From Methylomonas subterranea (lineage in GTDB: Bacteria; Pseudomonadota; Gammaproteobacteria; Methylococcales; Methylomonadaceae), in the NCBI RefSeq assembly GCF_024505185.1, contig NZ_JANIBJ010000036.1, positions 1-43,374 on the forward strand: a DNA stretch of 43,374 bases. Reading direction: 5' to 3'. A program made the position numbers and the translations under genes. This document shows, piece after piece, positions 7,466 to 16,277 of the stretch (position 1 is the stretch's first letter; every line of letters begins with the position of its first letter). Below the pieces are notes generated by a model that searched no databases, had not been told where the DNA came from, and saw nothing but the letters and a program-made list of their open reading frames with translations.

Positions 7466-9535
7466 ATGGACAGGTCACCCCCCAATTCGCGGGCCGTTTG
7501 GCTGATAGCCTGGTTTTTATTGATCGGCTTGCCCCTGTCGGCCGAAACCCGCGCGGCAAATCCGGTCTTGTCGTCCTTATCGCCGTCCAGCGGTTTACAA
7601 GGCGGAAAAATCACGCTGACAGGCACAAATTTCGGCAGCCGGAAAGGCAAGGTTTATTTCGGTAACACGGAGCTCAGCGGGGACAAAATTGCCGCATGGA
7701 GCACTACCAGCGTCAGCACAATAATCCCCAAAGGTACGGGCCAGGTTAGTGTGCAATTGAAAACAGGCTCGGGCCTCAGGAGCAATAAACTGACGTTCAA
7801 ATACGGCTCTGACGGCAGCGCCCCCGACACTGGTTTTCTGCGCAATTTCAAGGTACTTGCCAATAACGATCTGGGCATGCACTGCGTGGATGACGATTTT
7901 TCGGTATTTTCGATTCTACCGCCCTATAACGTCATCAACGCTCAAGTAATCGGTCAGGATGCCAACGGCAAACCGCAACTGGTAGATAAAAGCGCCGTGA
8001 TTCTGCGCTATTCGCCTATCCCGGACAGCCGCAATTCGATCAATTCCACCTCACTCGGCAAAAGCAATTTTTGGGACGTCGACCCTGTCAACAACAAATC
8101 CTTTGCGGAACAATTGTTCGGCGCCAAACTGGCTCCCGGCCAGGGCATCAAAAATCTGTATATGCCCGCCGACGCGCCAAGCCCGGTTAACAGCACGTTT
8201 AGCTGGAATGCCGGCATGGGGCTATTTGCCGCCGAAGGGATTCCCATTTTTCCTATAGACGACCAACAACTTTACAACCCATATCCCATGTTGAGAATCA
8301 GCGCATTCGACGCTAAAAACCCCAGCGTGGAACTGGCGCATACCGATGTCGTTGTACCGGTTTCCGATGAAACCACCTGCAGTCATTGTCACGCCAGCGG
8401 AAAAGTCGCCGCGAATAAAGCCGCTGTAAATTGGTCAAGCAGTCCGGATATCGAAGTGCAATCCCGCAACAATGTATTACTGCTCCACGATTACTCTGAA
8501 AACACCGACTTGATAAATCACAAACCGGTGCTTTGCGCCAGCTGCCATTATTCCCCCGCGCTGGATTTAGCCGGCAATGGTCAACCCACCGGGGATCAGG
8601 TTGGGCACAAATGGATGTCTCGGGTGATGCATGATTATCACGCCGACAAAATGTCAGCCGTCAACGGCAAACCCCTGTTCGACAGCCCCGCCCCGGTAGG
8701 GGGGCTTGATGCCAGCCTGAATGGCGTTCCGCCGGCCGACCAGCAAAGCTGTTATCAATGTCACCCCGGCAGCGAAACCAAATGCCTGAGGGGAGCCATG
8801 ACGGAAACCGTAACCTGTCAAAACTGTCACGGCAACATGGCGGCGGTGGGCGGTGCGCACGCACTACGCGCTTACGGGCCAACCGAGCAGATCAACCCGA
8901 GCGCCGATCAAAGCCGCAAGGCCTGGACCGACGAACCGCGTTGCCAATCCTGCCATACCGGCGACGCAGTCAAGCATTTGACGCCGGCCGGAGCCACCCT
9001 GGCAAGCGACGGCATTCGCCTGATTCATGCTTTTGATCTTAACGATCCGGCAGCCTCGCCCTTCCTGGCCGGCAATAAGCGTTTCGCGGAAAACGATAGC
9101 AAGCTGTTTCGCCACAGCAAGGGTCATGGCGGTATTGCCTGCGAGGGTTGCCATGGCAGCACCCATGCCATATGGCCCGGCGATAGCGAGCATCCCAACG
9201 ACGATATTGCGCCCACCGACCTGCAAGGCCACGCCGGAACCATTGCCGAATGCACCAGTTGCCATAAAGCCGGCAGTCTTCCGCTGACCTTGGGCGGCCC
9301 GCACGGCATGCATAATGTCGGAGACACTCGATGGGGAGACGAACACGGCCACCCGGCATTTTACAAAAGCAACCCGACGGAATGTAAAGCTTGCCACGGC
9401 GCGGATTTAAGAGGTACGGCACTATCAAGAGCCGGAGCCGACAGAAACTGGCGGACGGAATGGGGAAGCAAATCGATCAAAAAAGGCCAACCGGTTGGCT
9501 GTTACACCTGCCACAACGGACCCGATGGCGACTGA
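7466..9535 (+). CDS. Nonaheme c-type cytochrome with N-terminal IPT/TIG domain
   Basis: 689 residues; the ATG follows CTGGAGA. Signal peptide about residues 1-32 (LPLSAETRA-A). Residues ~34-112 read as an IPT/TIG immunoglobulin-like domain (PVLSSLSPSSGLQGGKITLTG). A middle region begins with NDLGMHCVDDDFSVFSILPP, which recurs in a group of multiheme proteins. Nine CXXCH heme-attachment sites follow between residues 305 and 683: CSHCH, CASCH, CYQCH, CQNCH, CQSCH, CEGCH, CTSCH, CKACH, CYTCH. It should be a periplasmic or surface electron carrier. No porin or catalytic partner is adjacent; the next gene encodes a VPLPA-sorted exoprotein and may be in the same operon. Possible role in extracellular or trans-envelope electron transfer is inference. 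Confidence 0.88.
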   Translation: MDRSPPNSRAVWLIAWFLLIGLPLSAETRAANPVLSSLSPSSGLQGGKITLTGTNFGSRKGKVYFGNTELSGDKIAAWSTTSVSTIIPKGTGQVSVQLKTGSGLRSNKLTFKYGSDGSAPDTGFLRNFKVLANNDLGMHCVDDDFSVFSILPPYNVINAQVIGQDANGKPQLVDKSAVILRYSPIPDSRNSINSTSLGKSNFWDVDPVNNKSFAEQLFGAKLAPGQGIKNLYMPADAPSPVNSTFSWNAGMGLFAAEGIPIFPIDDQQLYNPYPMLRISAFDAKNPSVELAHTDVVVPVSDETTCSHCHASGKVAANKAAVNWSSSPDIEVQSRNNVLLLHDYSENTDLINHKPVLCASCHYSPALDLAGNGQPTGDQVGHKWMSRVMHDYHADKMSAVNGKPLFDSPAPVGGLDASLNGVPPADQQSCYQCHPGSETKCLRGAMTETVTCQNCHGNMAAVGGAHALRAYGPTEQINPSADQSRKAWTDEPRCQSCHTGDAVKHLTPAGATLASDGIRLIHAFDLNDPAASPFLAGNKRFAENDSKLFRHSKGHGGIACEGCHGSTHAIWPGDSEHPNDDIAPTDLQGHAGTIAECTSCHKAGSLPLTLGGPHGMHNVGDTRWGDEHGHPAFYKSNPTECKACHGADLRGTALSRAGADRNWRTEWGSKSIKKGQPVGCYTCHNGPDGD

Positions 9536-9656
9536 TCAGGAATCATGCTTTGCCGTACAGGGATGTACGGAAAGGACAATCGCATGCCGAAACAATCCGG
9601 GATCATTCAAGTTCCAGGCAAGACCTTTAGAACACTTTTACTTACGAGGGAAATTT

Positions 9657-10739
9657 ATGCATAACCATAATCTTAAGATCGCCCGACTACTACTGGGCGC
9701 CGCCGGCATAATTGGCGCCAATGCGGCGATGGCCAGCACGGTCTTCGGTACCTTGAGCAATTTCGATGTTTTCAACGACTCCAGCACCAATAGCTACTAC
9801 GGATTTGAAATAGAACTGGAGGGTATAGATTCCTCCGCGATTGCCAACTACAACGGCAATTACTACACATTTTATAACTGGCACTACGGCTCCGGCCAGG
9901 TCAGTACCGCGAACGGAAAAACCATCGTGCGTTATTACGACGGCGGCACGAACAACACGGCGCCCTATACCGCTCCCATCACCAACATCAGCGGCCATTC
10001 CTGTATCACCATTGAAGGTTGCGAGCATTTCGGCTTGGCCCTGAACGGCAGCCCCACGGCTTCGCGTTATTACTGGCTGGATCAGGCCGGCAATCGCAGT
10101 ACGGCGGTCAACCTGATCGGCGCCCCCATCATTAACGTTGTGCAACCGGAACCGCCCGTGCCGGGCGCGCCGGCCCCGGCTCCGCAAGTCCAATTTGTCA
10201 TGGAAGCGCCCGAAGCTCCCGAAGTACCCAATGCCAATCAAAAATTTTCCGATGCGGTTTGGGTCAAAGTCATCAAAACCGAGCTGGACCTGGAACACAT
10301 GGCCAACCTGAACGATTTGATGGCCGATAATCCGGATAAGATTGCCGACGCCCAAAACGACGGTGTCGAAGTGGAGTGGAAACTGCTGCAAAGGCGTCTG
10401 AAAGACCCCGATGGCGTCAACAACAAATTGGATAGCGGTTTACAGGCCGCCGGCGCCAACGCGGAACAGGTATTGAGAACTTATCAATTTTTCGCCTTTA
10501 CCGGTACCTACGATGAAGAACATGAGGCCAAATGCGTCAAAACCGGCTCGTGCGAAGACGATCTGCAAGCCGACCCAAACAATGTCGCCCTGTATGTCGG
10601 CCGCTTATTGGGCCAACAAATGGTGGCGGCGAACCTTAACGGCCCCATCGTATTTCCCGGGCAAGTTCCCCTGCCGGGCGCGGCATGGCTGTTTGGCTCG
10701 GTTTTGGCGGGCTTTATAGGTATGTCTCGCCGCAAATAA
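9657..10739 (+). CDS. VPLPA/PEP-CTERM-type sorted exoprotein
   Basis: 360 residues from the ATG at 9657, preceded by GAGGG; the frame is open upstream to 9495 but that part lies partly in the cytochrome gene and before the signal peptide. Signal peptide to about residue 25 (GANAAMA-ST). An N-terminal Asn/Tyr/Ser-rich domain, a Pro-rich linker (QPEPPVPGAPAPAPQ) and a helical Asp-rich domain follow. The C-terminus is VPLPGAAWLFGSVLAGFIGMSRRK: VPLP motif, hydrophobic helix and basic end, the variant sorting signal common in methanotrophs. It would be handled by an exosortase. It starts 121 bp after the nonaheme cytochrome on the same strand, suggesting a surface-electron-transfer or matrix-linked pair. 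The body matches no family I know. Confidence 0.8.
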   Translation: MHNHNLKIARLLLGAAGIIGANAAMASTVFGTLSNFDVFNDSSTNSYYGFEIELEGIDSSAIANYNGNYYTFYNWHYGSGQVSTANGKTIVRYYDGGTNNTAPYTAPITNISGHSCITIEGCEHFGLALNGSPTASRYYWLDQAGNRSTAVNLIGAPIINVVQPEPPVPGAPAPAPQVQFVMEAPEAPEVPNANQKFSDAVWVKVIKTELDLEHMANLNDLMADNPDKIADAQNDGVEVEWKLLQRRLKDPDGVNNKLDSGLQAAGANAEQVLRTYQFFAFTGTYDEEHEAKCVKTGSCEDDLQADPNNVALYVGRLLGQQMVAANLNGPIVFPGQVPLPGAAWLFGSVLAGFIGMSRRK

Positions 10740-10766
10740 CCCGCCCACGGTCTTTAGCGACCACAC

Positions 10767-10790
10767 GGAGAGGCATGTCCTTGCCTCTCC
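10767..10790 (+). terminator. Hairpin terminator candidate after the VPLPA protein
   Basis: Perfect 9-bp stem GGAGAGGCA (10767-10775) with TGCCTCTCC (10782-10790) around a 6-base loop, 27 bp after the stop codon. A pyrimidine-rich but not T-rich stretch follows, so Rho-independent strength is uncertain. Confidence 0.5.
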
Positions 10791-10861
10791 GCTCTCTCCT
10801 CCGCCAAAATCCTCCCCGCTAAATGATGCTGAAAAATTTCGCGGGGAAAAACGGTTTTTAA

Positions 10862-10890
10862 TTGAACATTGTTTAATTTATCTTTATAGT
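10862..10890 (+). promoter_or_regulatory. Sigma70 promoter for aas-lplT
   Basis: TTGAAC (10862-10867), exactly 17 bp spacer, TATAGT (10885-10890), within an AT-rich island. Transcription would begin near 10897, leaving a short leader that contains the AGGAGG ribosome site at 10931-10936 before aas. Confidence 0.65.
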
Positions 10891-10942
10891 ATCGCCTGCA
10901 AATCGCAATCCGTCTGCTAAGATGCGCCCCAGGAGGCATACC

Positions 10943-13096
10943 ATGTTAAAGAAATTTCTACACTGGCTGTTGACACTGCTATTCAGAGTCAAAATCATCG
11001 GCCTGGACAACTATCGGCAAGCCGGCGACCGGGTGTTGATCGTCGCCAATCACGTATCCTTTCTGGATCCGTTGCTGCTGGGGGTTTTTCTTCCCGACGA
11101 CATTACTTTTGCCATCAACACCCAAATTTCCGAACGCTGGTGGTTAAAACCCTTCCTGCGTTTATCGAAAGTATTTCCGATGGATCCTACCCATCCGCTA
11201 TCGCTGAAGGCTCTGATCCATCATTTACAGAACGACACCAAAACCGTGATTTTTCCGGAAGGCCGTATCACCGTGACCGGCTCCATGATGAAAATTTACG
11301 ACGGCACCGGCATGGTGGCGGACAAATCCGGCGCAACCATTTTGCCGATTCGCATCGAGGGCGCGGAATATAGTCACTTCTCCAAATTGAAAAACATCGT
11401 GCGTTTGCGCTGGCTACCGGCCATTACCATTCATATCATGCCGCCGACCCTCATCGATACCCATGGCGCCTTCACCGGCAAGGCCAGACGCAAGCAAAGC
11501 GGACATATTCTGACCGATATCATGACCGAAATGATGTTCGCCACCAGCCATTACCGGCAAACCCTGTTTGCCGCCCTGCTGGAAGCCCGCAAAATTCATG
11601 GCGGCAAGCACACGGTAGCCGAGGATCTGGAACGCCGACCGCTCAGTTACGACACTTTGATAACCCGAGCCATTATCCTGGGCAAATTGGTTAAACCGCT
11701 GACGGCGCCTGGCGAGAACGTCGGCGTCCTGTTGCCGAACTCCACCAAAACCCTCTGCGCAATTCTGGGTTTGCAGTTATACGGGCGGGTGCCGGCCATG
11801 TTGAATTATTCCATCGGCTCGGCGGGGATGGCTTCGGCCTGCGCCACCGGCCAGGTCAACATCGTGCTGAGTTCGCGGAAATTTATTGAAATGGCGCATC
11901 TGCAACACGAAGCGGAGGCATTGTCGCAACATGTCAAGCTGGTATATCTGGAGGATTTGGCCGCGCCGCTGAGCATGCGCGATAAAGTCGCGGCCTTGCT
12001 GCAAGCCAAAACCGCCGATTACTGGTATAAAAACCAGGCGCAAGATGCCGATGACGCCGCCGTGGTGCTGTTTACCTCCGGCTCGGAAGGCGCGCCCAAG
12101 GGCGTGGTGTTGTCGCATGCCAATATCATCGCCAATCACCAGCAAATCAAGGCCCGTATCGACTTCAACCCCACCGACGTGGTGTTGAATTTTCTGCCGA
12201 TGTTTCACTCCTTCGGCTTTACCGTCGGTACGCTGCTGCCGGTCTTGAACGGCATGACCGCCTTCTTCTACCCCTCGCCGCTGCATTTTGCCGTGGTACC
12301 GGAAATGGCCTACGAAGTGGGCGCCACCATCATGTTCGGCACCAATACCTTTTTGGCGGCTTATGCCAAAAAAGCCCACCCCTACGATTTTTTTAGCTTG
12401 CGCTATGTGGTGGCCGGGGCGGAAAAACTGCAGGAAAGCACCCGTTCCATGTGGCTGGACAAATTCGGCATTCGGGTATTGGAAGGTTACGGCGCCACCG
12501 AAACCGCGCCGGTGACATCGGTCAACACGCCGATGGACTACAAGGCCGGCTCGGTCGGACGTTTGATGCCGGACATGCTGTACAAGTTGGAACCCGTCCC
12601 CGGCATCGAACACGGCGGCAAACTGCACGTGGCCGGCCCCAACATCATGAAAGGCTATTTACTGCCCGACAATCCCGGCCGGCTGGTACCGCCCTGTTCG
12701 CTGTACGGCGAAGGCTGGTACGACACCGGCGACATCGTACATGTCGACGAAGACGGTTTCATCCACATTCAGGGCCGCAGCAAGCGTTTCGCCAAAATCA
12801 GCGGCGAAATGGTGTCGCTGACGGCGGTGGAACAACTGGCCGCTCACGCCTGGCCCGGCGCCCAACACGCGGCGGTCAGTCTGCCCGACGCCAAAAAGGG
12901 CGAACAGGTAATTTTACTCACCACCCAAACCGCCGCCACTCCCAAACAGCTGGCGGAAGCCTCGCCCGGCGTCGCCGCCATTACCCTGCCGAAAAGAATT
13001 CAGGTAGTGGACAAAATTCCGGTGCTGCCCACCGGCAAAACCGACTACCTTACGGCAACCCAGTTGGCGGATACCCTTGTCAACGCAGAGGCATAA
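10943..13096 (+). CDS. aas: Bifunctional 2-acyl-GPE acyltransferase / acyl-ACP synthetase
   Basis: 717 residues from the ATG at 10943, placed by AGGAGG 6 bp upstream; the length matches E. coli Aas (719). Residues ~1-190 are a PlsC-type acyltransferase with NHVSFLD (the H-x4-D catalytic box) and FPEGRIT (substrate-binding EGR). The remainder is an adenylate-forming domain with FTSGSEGAPKGVV (P-loop), EGYGATETAP and YDTGDIV. It re-acylates lysophospholipids at the inner membrane using fatty acid activated on ACP. lplT, the lysophospholipid flippase, follows 6 bp downstream, so the two form the usual functional pair, here in the order aas-lplT. Unlike the E. coli locus, where lplT comes first, the transporter is separate but distal. 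Confidence 0.93.
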   Translation: MLKKFLHWLLTLLFRVKIIGLDNYRQAGDRVLIVANHVSFLDPLLLGVFLPDDITFAINTQISERWWLKPFLRLSKVFPMDPTHPLSLKALIHHLQNDTKTVIFPEGRITVTGSMMKIYDGTGMVADKSGATILPIRIEGAEYSHFSKLKNIVRLRWLPAITIHIMPPTLIDTHGAFTGKARRKQSGHILTDIMTEMMFATSHYRQTLFAALLEARKIHGGKHTVAEDLERRPLSYDTLITRAIILGKLVKPLTAPGENVGVLLPNSTKTLCAILGLQLYGRVPAMLNYSIGSAGMASACATGQVNIVLSSRKFIEMAHLQHEAEALSQHVKLVYLEDLAAPLSMRDKVAALLQAKTADYWYKNQAQDADDAAVVLFTSGSEGAPKGVVLSHANIIANHQQIKARIDFNPTDVVLNFLPMFHSFGFTVGTLLPVLNGMTAFFYPSPLHFAVVPEMAYEVGATIMFGTNTFLAAYAKKAHPYDFFSLRYVVAGAEKLQESTRSMWLDKFGIRVLEGYGATETAPVTSVNTPMDYKAGSVGRLMPDMLYKLEPVPGIEHGGKLHVAGPNIMKGYLLPDNPGRLVPPCSLYGEGWYDTGDIVHVDEDGFIHIQGRSKRFAKISGEMVSLTAVEQLAAHAWPGAQHAAVSLPDAKKGEQVILLTTQTAATPKQLAEASPGVAAITLPKRIQVVDKIPVLPTGKTDYLTATQLADTLVNAEA

Positions 13097-13102
13097 ATCA
13101 AG

Positions 13103-14275
13103 ATGAGCAAGCACATATACCCTTTACTGATTGCCCAGTTTTTGTCCGCCTTTGCCGACAACGCGATTTTGTTTACCGTAATCGCCCTGGTCATGCAGAG
13201 CGCGCAGCCGGCCGGCTGGTATATTCCGGCCATGCAAAGCGTGTTTTTGATCGCCTTTGTCGTGCTGGCGCCCTGGGTGGGTACGTTCGCCGACAGCCAC
13301 GCCAAATCGCGGGTATTGATCATCGCCAATCTGATCAAGGCCGCCGGCGCGAGTCTGTTATTGTTAAAAGTGGAACCCTTGATCGCCTATTGTCTGGTCG
13401 GCGTCGGCGCGGCGCTTTACAGTCCGGCCAAATACGGCATCTTGCCGGAACTGGCCGGCCACGACGGTCTGGTCAAGGCCAACAGCTGGATAGAGGGTTC
13501 GACGATACTGGCCATTCTGACCGGCATGGTGGTAGGGGCCAAAGTCGCCGACTATTCGATCAACTGGGCCCTGAGCGGCACGGTGGTTTTATTTTTGATT
13601 TCCGCCGCCACGACCTTGTTTTTGCCCGCCAGAGTCAGCCGAGCACCGGTTACCGGTTCCAAAATTCTGTTGTTTTACCGAGAAGTGCGCAGCTTTTTAA
13701 CCAGCCCGCGCTCGCGGTTTGCGGTTTTGGGCGCCTCGTTATTCTGGGCGGCGGCGGCCTGCGTGCGGGTCATCATCATTGCCTGGGCTCCGCTGGTACT
13801 GCTGTCGCATAATGCCAGCGACATCGCCAACCTGACACTGTTCCTGGCAATCGGCATCATCGTCGGCTCGGCCCTAGTGCCGCATCTGATTCCGCTGGAA
13901 CATTTGCGCCGGGCCCGCATCCCGGCCTATGCGATGGCGGCAATGATCATGGGCCTGAGTTTCACCCAGGACTTATGGTCGGCCCGTGTCGTCTTGCTGC
14001 TAATGGGCACCGCCGGCGGCATGTTCATCGTGCCCATCAACGCCGCCCTGCAGGAATTGGGGCAACAAAGCATAGGCAGCGGCGGCGCGGTGGCCATGCA
14101 GAACTTTTTTCAGAATGCGGCGATGCTGCTGTCGGTGGGATCGTATACCTTGGCCGCGTCCCAGCAAGTCGGCCCGATTGCCGCCCTGTTGGGCTTGGGA
14201 GGCCTGCTGTTCGCGGCTACTTTCTGGGTGGTGTTGCGCTTGCCGGATTCCGCGGTTGCGACCAGCCGGCAATAA
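13103..14275 (+). CDS. lplT: Lysophospholipid transporter, MFS family
   Basis: 390 residues, about the length of E. coli LplT (397), with about 12 hydrophobic segments. The N-terminus LLIAQFLSAFADNAILFTV and the loops APWVGTFADSHAKSRVL and GAALYSPAKYGILPEL are characteristic of LplT. It flips lyso-PE and related lysophospholipids across the inner membrane for Aas to re-acylate. It lies 6 bp after aas, almost certainly in one transcript. The last 59 bp overlap the 3' end of the convergent TetR gene; the C-terminal residues LPDSAVATSRQ look natural for the family, so the overlap probably comes from extension of the TetR tail. Confidence 0.92.
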   Translation: MSKHIYPLLIAQFLSAFADNAILFTVIALVMQSAQPAGWYIPAMQSVFLIAFVVLAPWVGTFADSHAKSRVLIIANLIKAAGASLLLLKVEPLIAYCLVGVGAALYSPAKYGILPELAGHDGLVKANSWIEGSTILAILTGMVVGAKVADYSINWALSGTVVLFLISAATTLFLPARVSRAPVTGSKILLFYREVRSFLTSPRSRFAVLGASLFWAAAACVRVIIIAWAPLVLLSHNASDIANLTLFLAIGIIVGSALVPHLIPLEHLRRARIPAYAMAAMIMGLSFTQDLWSARVVLLLMGTAGGMFIVPINAALQELGQQSIGSGGAVAMQNFFQNAAMLLSVGSYTLAASQQVGPIAALLGLGGLLFAATFWVVLRLPDSAVATSRQ

Positions 14276-14846
14276 AATTTGTCACCAGCATGGCCACGGT
14301 CGCCTGGGCGTTTTCCGCGCCGACCCGGCCCAGGCTGCCGTTCAATGACAGCACGCAGGCTCCGTGCACCCCGCTCCATAAAGCCTGGGCCGCCAGATGC
14401 GCCTGCTCCGGGTCGGCCGGGTCCGGCAGCAGGCGGCAAAACGGCTGTTCGACTATCGAAAACATCTCGCGGGTTTTTTGTTGATACCACTCAGGCACCG
14501 GCGCATCCTTGATGGCTTCGAAAATCATTCGCCAGCGGTTGAAATGTTGGTGGGCGAATTGCAGATAAACCTCGGCCAGGGCCAGAATGTGTTGTTCGGC
14601 GGATTCGCAAGGCTCAAGTTGCCGCAACTGCCCGGCCAATTCATCCAGCGCCCTGCCCTTCACGTGCATGACCACATCGTCCATGTTGGCGAACACCATA
14701 TAGATACTGCCGACCGTGTAACCAATTTCCAAGGCCACCTTGCGCACCGTCAGGGCATGAAAACCTTCTTCAACCACAATAGTTTCCGCCGCGTTCAGCA
14801 CCATTTCCCGGATTTGTTCCTGAGTATGTTCACTTCTTCTGGCCAT
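14217..14846 (-). CDS. TetR/AcrR-family transcriptional regulator
   Basis: 209 residues from the ATG at 14846; the frame is open further upstream but that extension overlaps the divergent Nudix gene. Residues ~9-55 form the helix-turn-helix domain (REMVLNAAETIVVEEGFHALTVRKVA, then GYTVGSIYMVFANMDDVVMHV). The ligand domain resembles the TetR_C_33-type regulators (FEAIKDAPVPEWYQQ, AAQALWSGVHGACVLSL). Its C-terminal tail FIAGWSQPRNPASATPPRK overlaps lplT by 59 bp. The divergent Nudix gene starts 69 bp away and may be controlled by it, as may aas-lplT, but no operator is evident. The inducer is unknown. Confidence 0.88.
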   Translation of the reverse strand: MARRSEHTQEQIREMVLNAAETIVVEEGFHALTVRKVALEIGYTVGSIYMVFANMDDVVMHVKGRALDELAGQLRQLEPCESAEQHILALAEVYLQFAHQHFNRWRMIFEAIKDAPVPEWYQQKTREMFSIVEQPFCRLLPDPADPEQAHLAAQALWSGVHGACVLSLNGSLGRVGAENAQATVAMLVTNFIAGWSQPRNPASATPPRK

Positions 14847-14915
14847 AATTGCTCTGCGAGGTGCATTCAAAAGGCGATACCATACACGACCTTTGAGCCG
14901 GAATCGATACCCAAA

Positions 14916-15416
14916 ATGCCGAATGAACCGCTTGCCGTCGTCGATGAACTCGACCGCATCATAGCCTACCGCCCGCGCCGGGAAATTCATGCCTTGTCCC
15001 TACGCCACCGGGCCGTGCACATTCTGGTTTTCAACCGCGACGGCCAACTGTTATTGCAAAAACGTTCGCGGAATAAAGACCTCAACCAGGGCCTGTGGGA
15101 TAGCTCCGCCGCCGGCCACGTCGACCAGGGCGAGGATTATGCCGATTGCGCGCCCAGGGAACTGCGGGAAGAGTTGGGCATCGACGCGGCCCTGACCGAT
15201 TTATTTAAATTGGAAGCCTGCCCCGAATTGGGCATGGAGTTTATCCGGGTTTACCAATGCCGGCATGACGGGCCTTTTAGCTTCGCCGCCGAGGAAATAG
15301 ACGAACTGCAGTGGCTGCGGCTGGACGAGGTGGACAATCGGGTGAATGGCGACGACGCCGCGCTGACCGAAACCTTCAAGATCATTTGGCGGCATTATCG
15401 AACTTTGCATGGATAA
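14916..15416 (+). CDS. Nudix hydrolase, YfcD/IPP-isomerase-like
   Basis: 166 residues from the ATG at 14916. The Nudix box is intact: G-x5-E-x7-REL-x-EELG in GHVDQGEDYADCAPRELREE then LGI, around residues 66-88. The N-terminus (DELDRIIAYRPRREIHALSLRHRAVHILVFNRDGQLLLQKRS) matches the YfcD-type group that is related to isopentenyl-diphosphate isomerase, but it need not have that activity. It hydrolyses an unknown nucleoside-diphosphate-linked compound. Divergent from the TetR gene. A MITE-like repeat separates it from convergent hsp20. Confidence 0.88.
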   Translation: MPNEPLAVVDELDRIIAYRPRREIHALSLRHRAVHILVFNRDGQLLLQKRSRNKDLNQGLWDSSAAGHVDQGEDYADCAPRELREELGIDAALTDLFKLEACPELGMEFIRVYQCRHDGPFSFAAEEIDELQWLRLDEVDNRVNGDDAALTETFKIIWRHYRTLHG

Positions 15417-15460
15417 ACGGGGTAGCCGGCTAATGGCGGATACCCCGTTCCGCCGTGTTA

Positions 15461-15559
15461 GGATTCCGCCCGAAATAACTTCCGCATTCCTAACCCTCTC
15501 CCTCCGGGAGAGGGTTAGGGTGAGGGGTATAAATAGGGAAGTTATTAGGGCCGGAATCC
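15461..15559. mobile_element. MITE-like element, family A copy 2 (complete, with terminal inverted repeats)
   Basis: A 99-bp unit. The left end GGATTCCGCCC...AATAACTTCC and the right end GGAAGTTATT...GGCCGGAATCC are imperfect inverted repeats of about 23 bp. At the centre is a 12-bp perfect stem (15491-15502 with 15506-15517), followed by AGGGTGAGGGG. TTA flanks both sides (15458-15460 and 15560-15562), a possible target duplication; the right TTA is also the stop codon of hsp20. No coding capacity; would need a transposase in trans. Confidence 0.6.
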
Positions 15560-15988
15560 TTATTCGATAGCCATACGTTGGCCGGCCTGTTTTTGTTTTT
15601 TCAGCAGATTCAGCGTCAGTACGCCGTTTTCGTAGCGGGCTTTACTGGCGACCTCGTCTATATCGGCCGGCAATTGGAAGCTACGGGATACCTCGCCGTA
15701 ATAACGTTCGCTGCGCAACAGTTTATCGTCCTTGGTTTGGCTATCCATCTGGCTTATTTCGGCCCGAATGCTGACGACATTCCCGTCTATGTTGACGTGG
15801 ATATTCTCTTTATTGGTGCCGGGAATTTCAGCCTCGACGATATATTCGCCGGGATTTTCCTTGATATCGACCTTAATCTGGGACGGCAGCGCATCGCCGT
15901 GTAAAGGCTTGATAAAATAACCGGGGTTGACGTCGCGAAACAATTCATCAAACAGACCGCGACTTACAAATGGACTGATGTTGGCCAT
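15560..15988 (-). CDS. Small heat-shock protein, Hsp20 family
   Basis: 142 residues. An alpha-crystallin domain spans about residues 36-130, with DIKENPGEYIVEAEIPG, VNIDGNVVSIRAE and the signature ARYENGVLTLNLLKK near the end. The start is set by AGAGGAG just upstream of the ATG. It is an ATP-independent holdase chaperone in the cytoplasm. The usual C-terminal I-x-I/V motif is weak: the end reads AGQRMAIE. No clear sigma32 promoter is visible upstream. It is monocistronic, and a MITE-like element abuts its stop codon. Confidence 0.93.
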   Translation of the reverse strand: MANISPFVSRGLFDELFRDVNPGYFIKPLHGDALPSQIKVDIKENPGEYIVEAEIPGTNKENIHVNIDGNVVSIRAEISQMDSQTKDDKLLRSERYYGEVSRSFQLPADIDEVASKARYENGVLTLNLLKKQKQAGQRMAIE

Positions 15989-16128
15989 GACATTTCTCCT
16001 CTGCGTTGTGATAAAAAATTTTGAGCGCGGGGAGATTATGGTGGCTAAAAGCCAAATTTCAAGGCCGGATGCGCCGATTAGAAATCATCGACAGGACTGC
16101 AAGGAAGGTTTTACAACAAAAACGCGTG

Positions 16129-16205
16129 TGGCGGAGCGGACGGGGCTCGAACCCGCGACCCCCGGCGTGACAGGCCGGTATTCTAACCAACTGAACTACC
16201 GCTCC
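16129..16205 (-). tRNA. tRNA-Asp (anticodon GTC)
   Basis: The reverse complement gives a 77-nt cloverleaf: acceptor GGAGCGG paired with CCGCTCC, encoded CCA end, D-arm AGTTCAGTTGGTTAGAA, anticodon loop CTGTCAC with GTC, T-arm GGGTTCGAACCCC. The sequence is very close to E. coli tRNA-Asp. Confidence 0.97.
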
Positions 16206-16222
16206 GCAGTTGGAAGCCGCGC

Positions 16223-16250
16223 ATTCTACAGCAAAACCCCATAGCGTCAA
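16223..16250 (-). promoter_or_regulatory. Sigma70 promoter of tRNA-Asp
   Basis: On the minus strand TTGACG (16250-16245), a 16-bp spacer and TAGAAT (16228-16223), followed by a GC-rich discriminator GCGCGG, as expected for a stringently controlled tRNA promoter. It lies 18 bp upstream of the mature tRNA 5' end. Confidence 0.75.
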
Positions 16251-16277
16251 GCTCAATCATCAAATTTGCCAAAATTC

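Noticed and set aside
9495-9656. Upstream extension of the VPLPA exoprotein
   Set aside because: It overlaps the cytochrome gene and would bury the signal peptide; the ATG at 9657 follows GAGGG.
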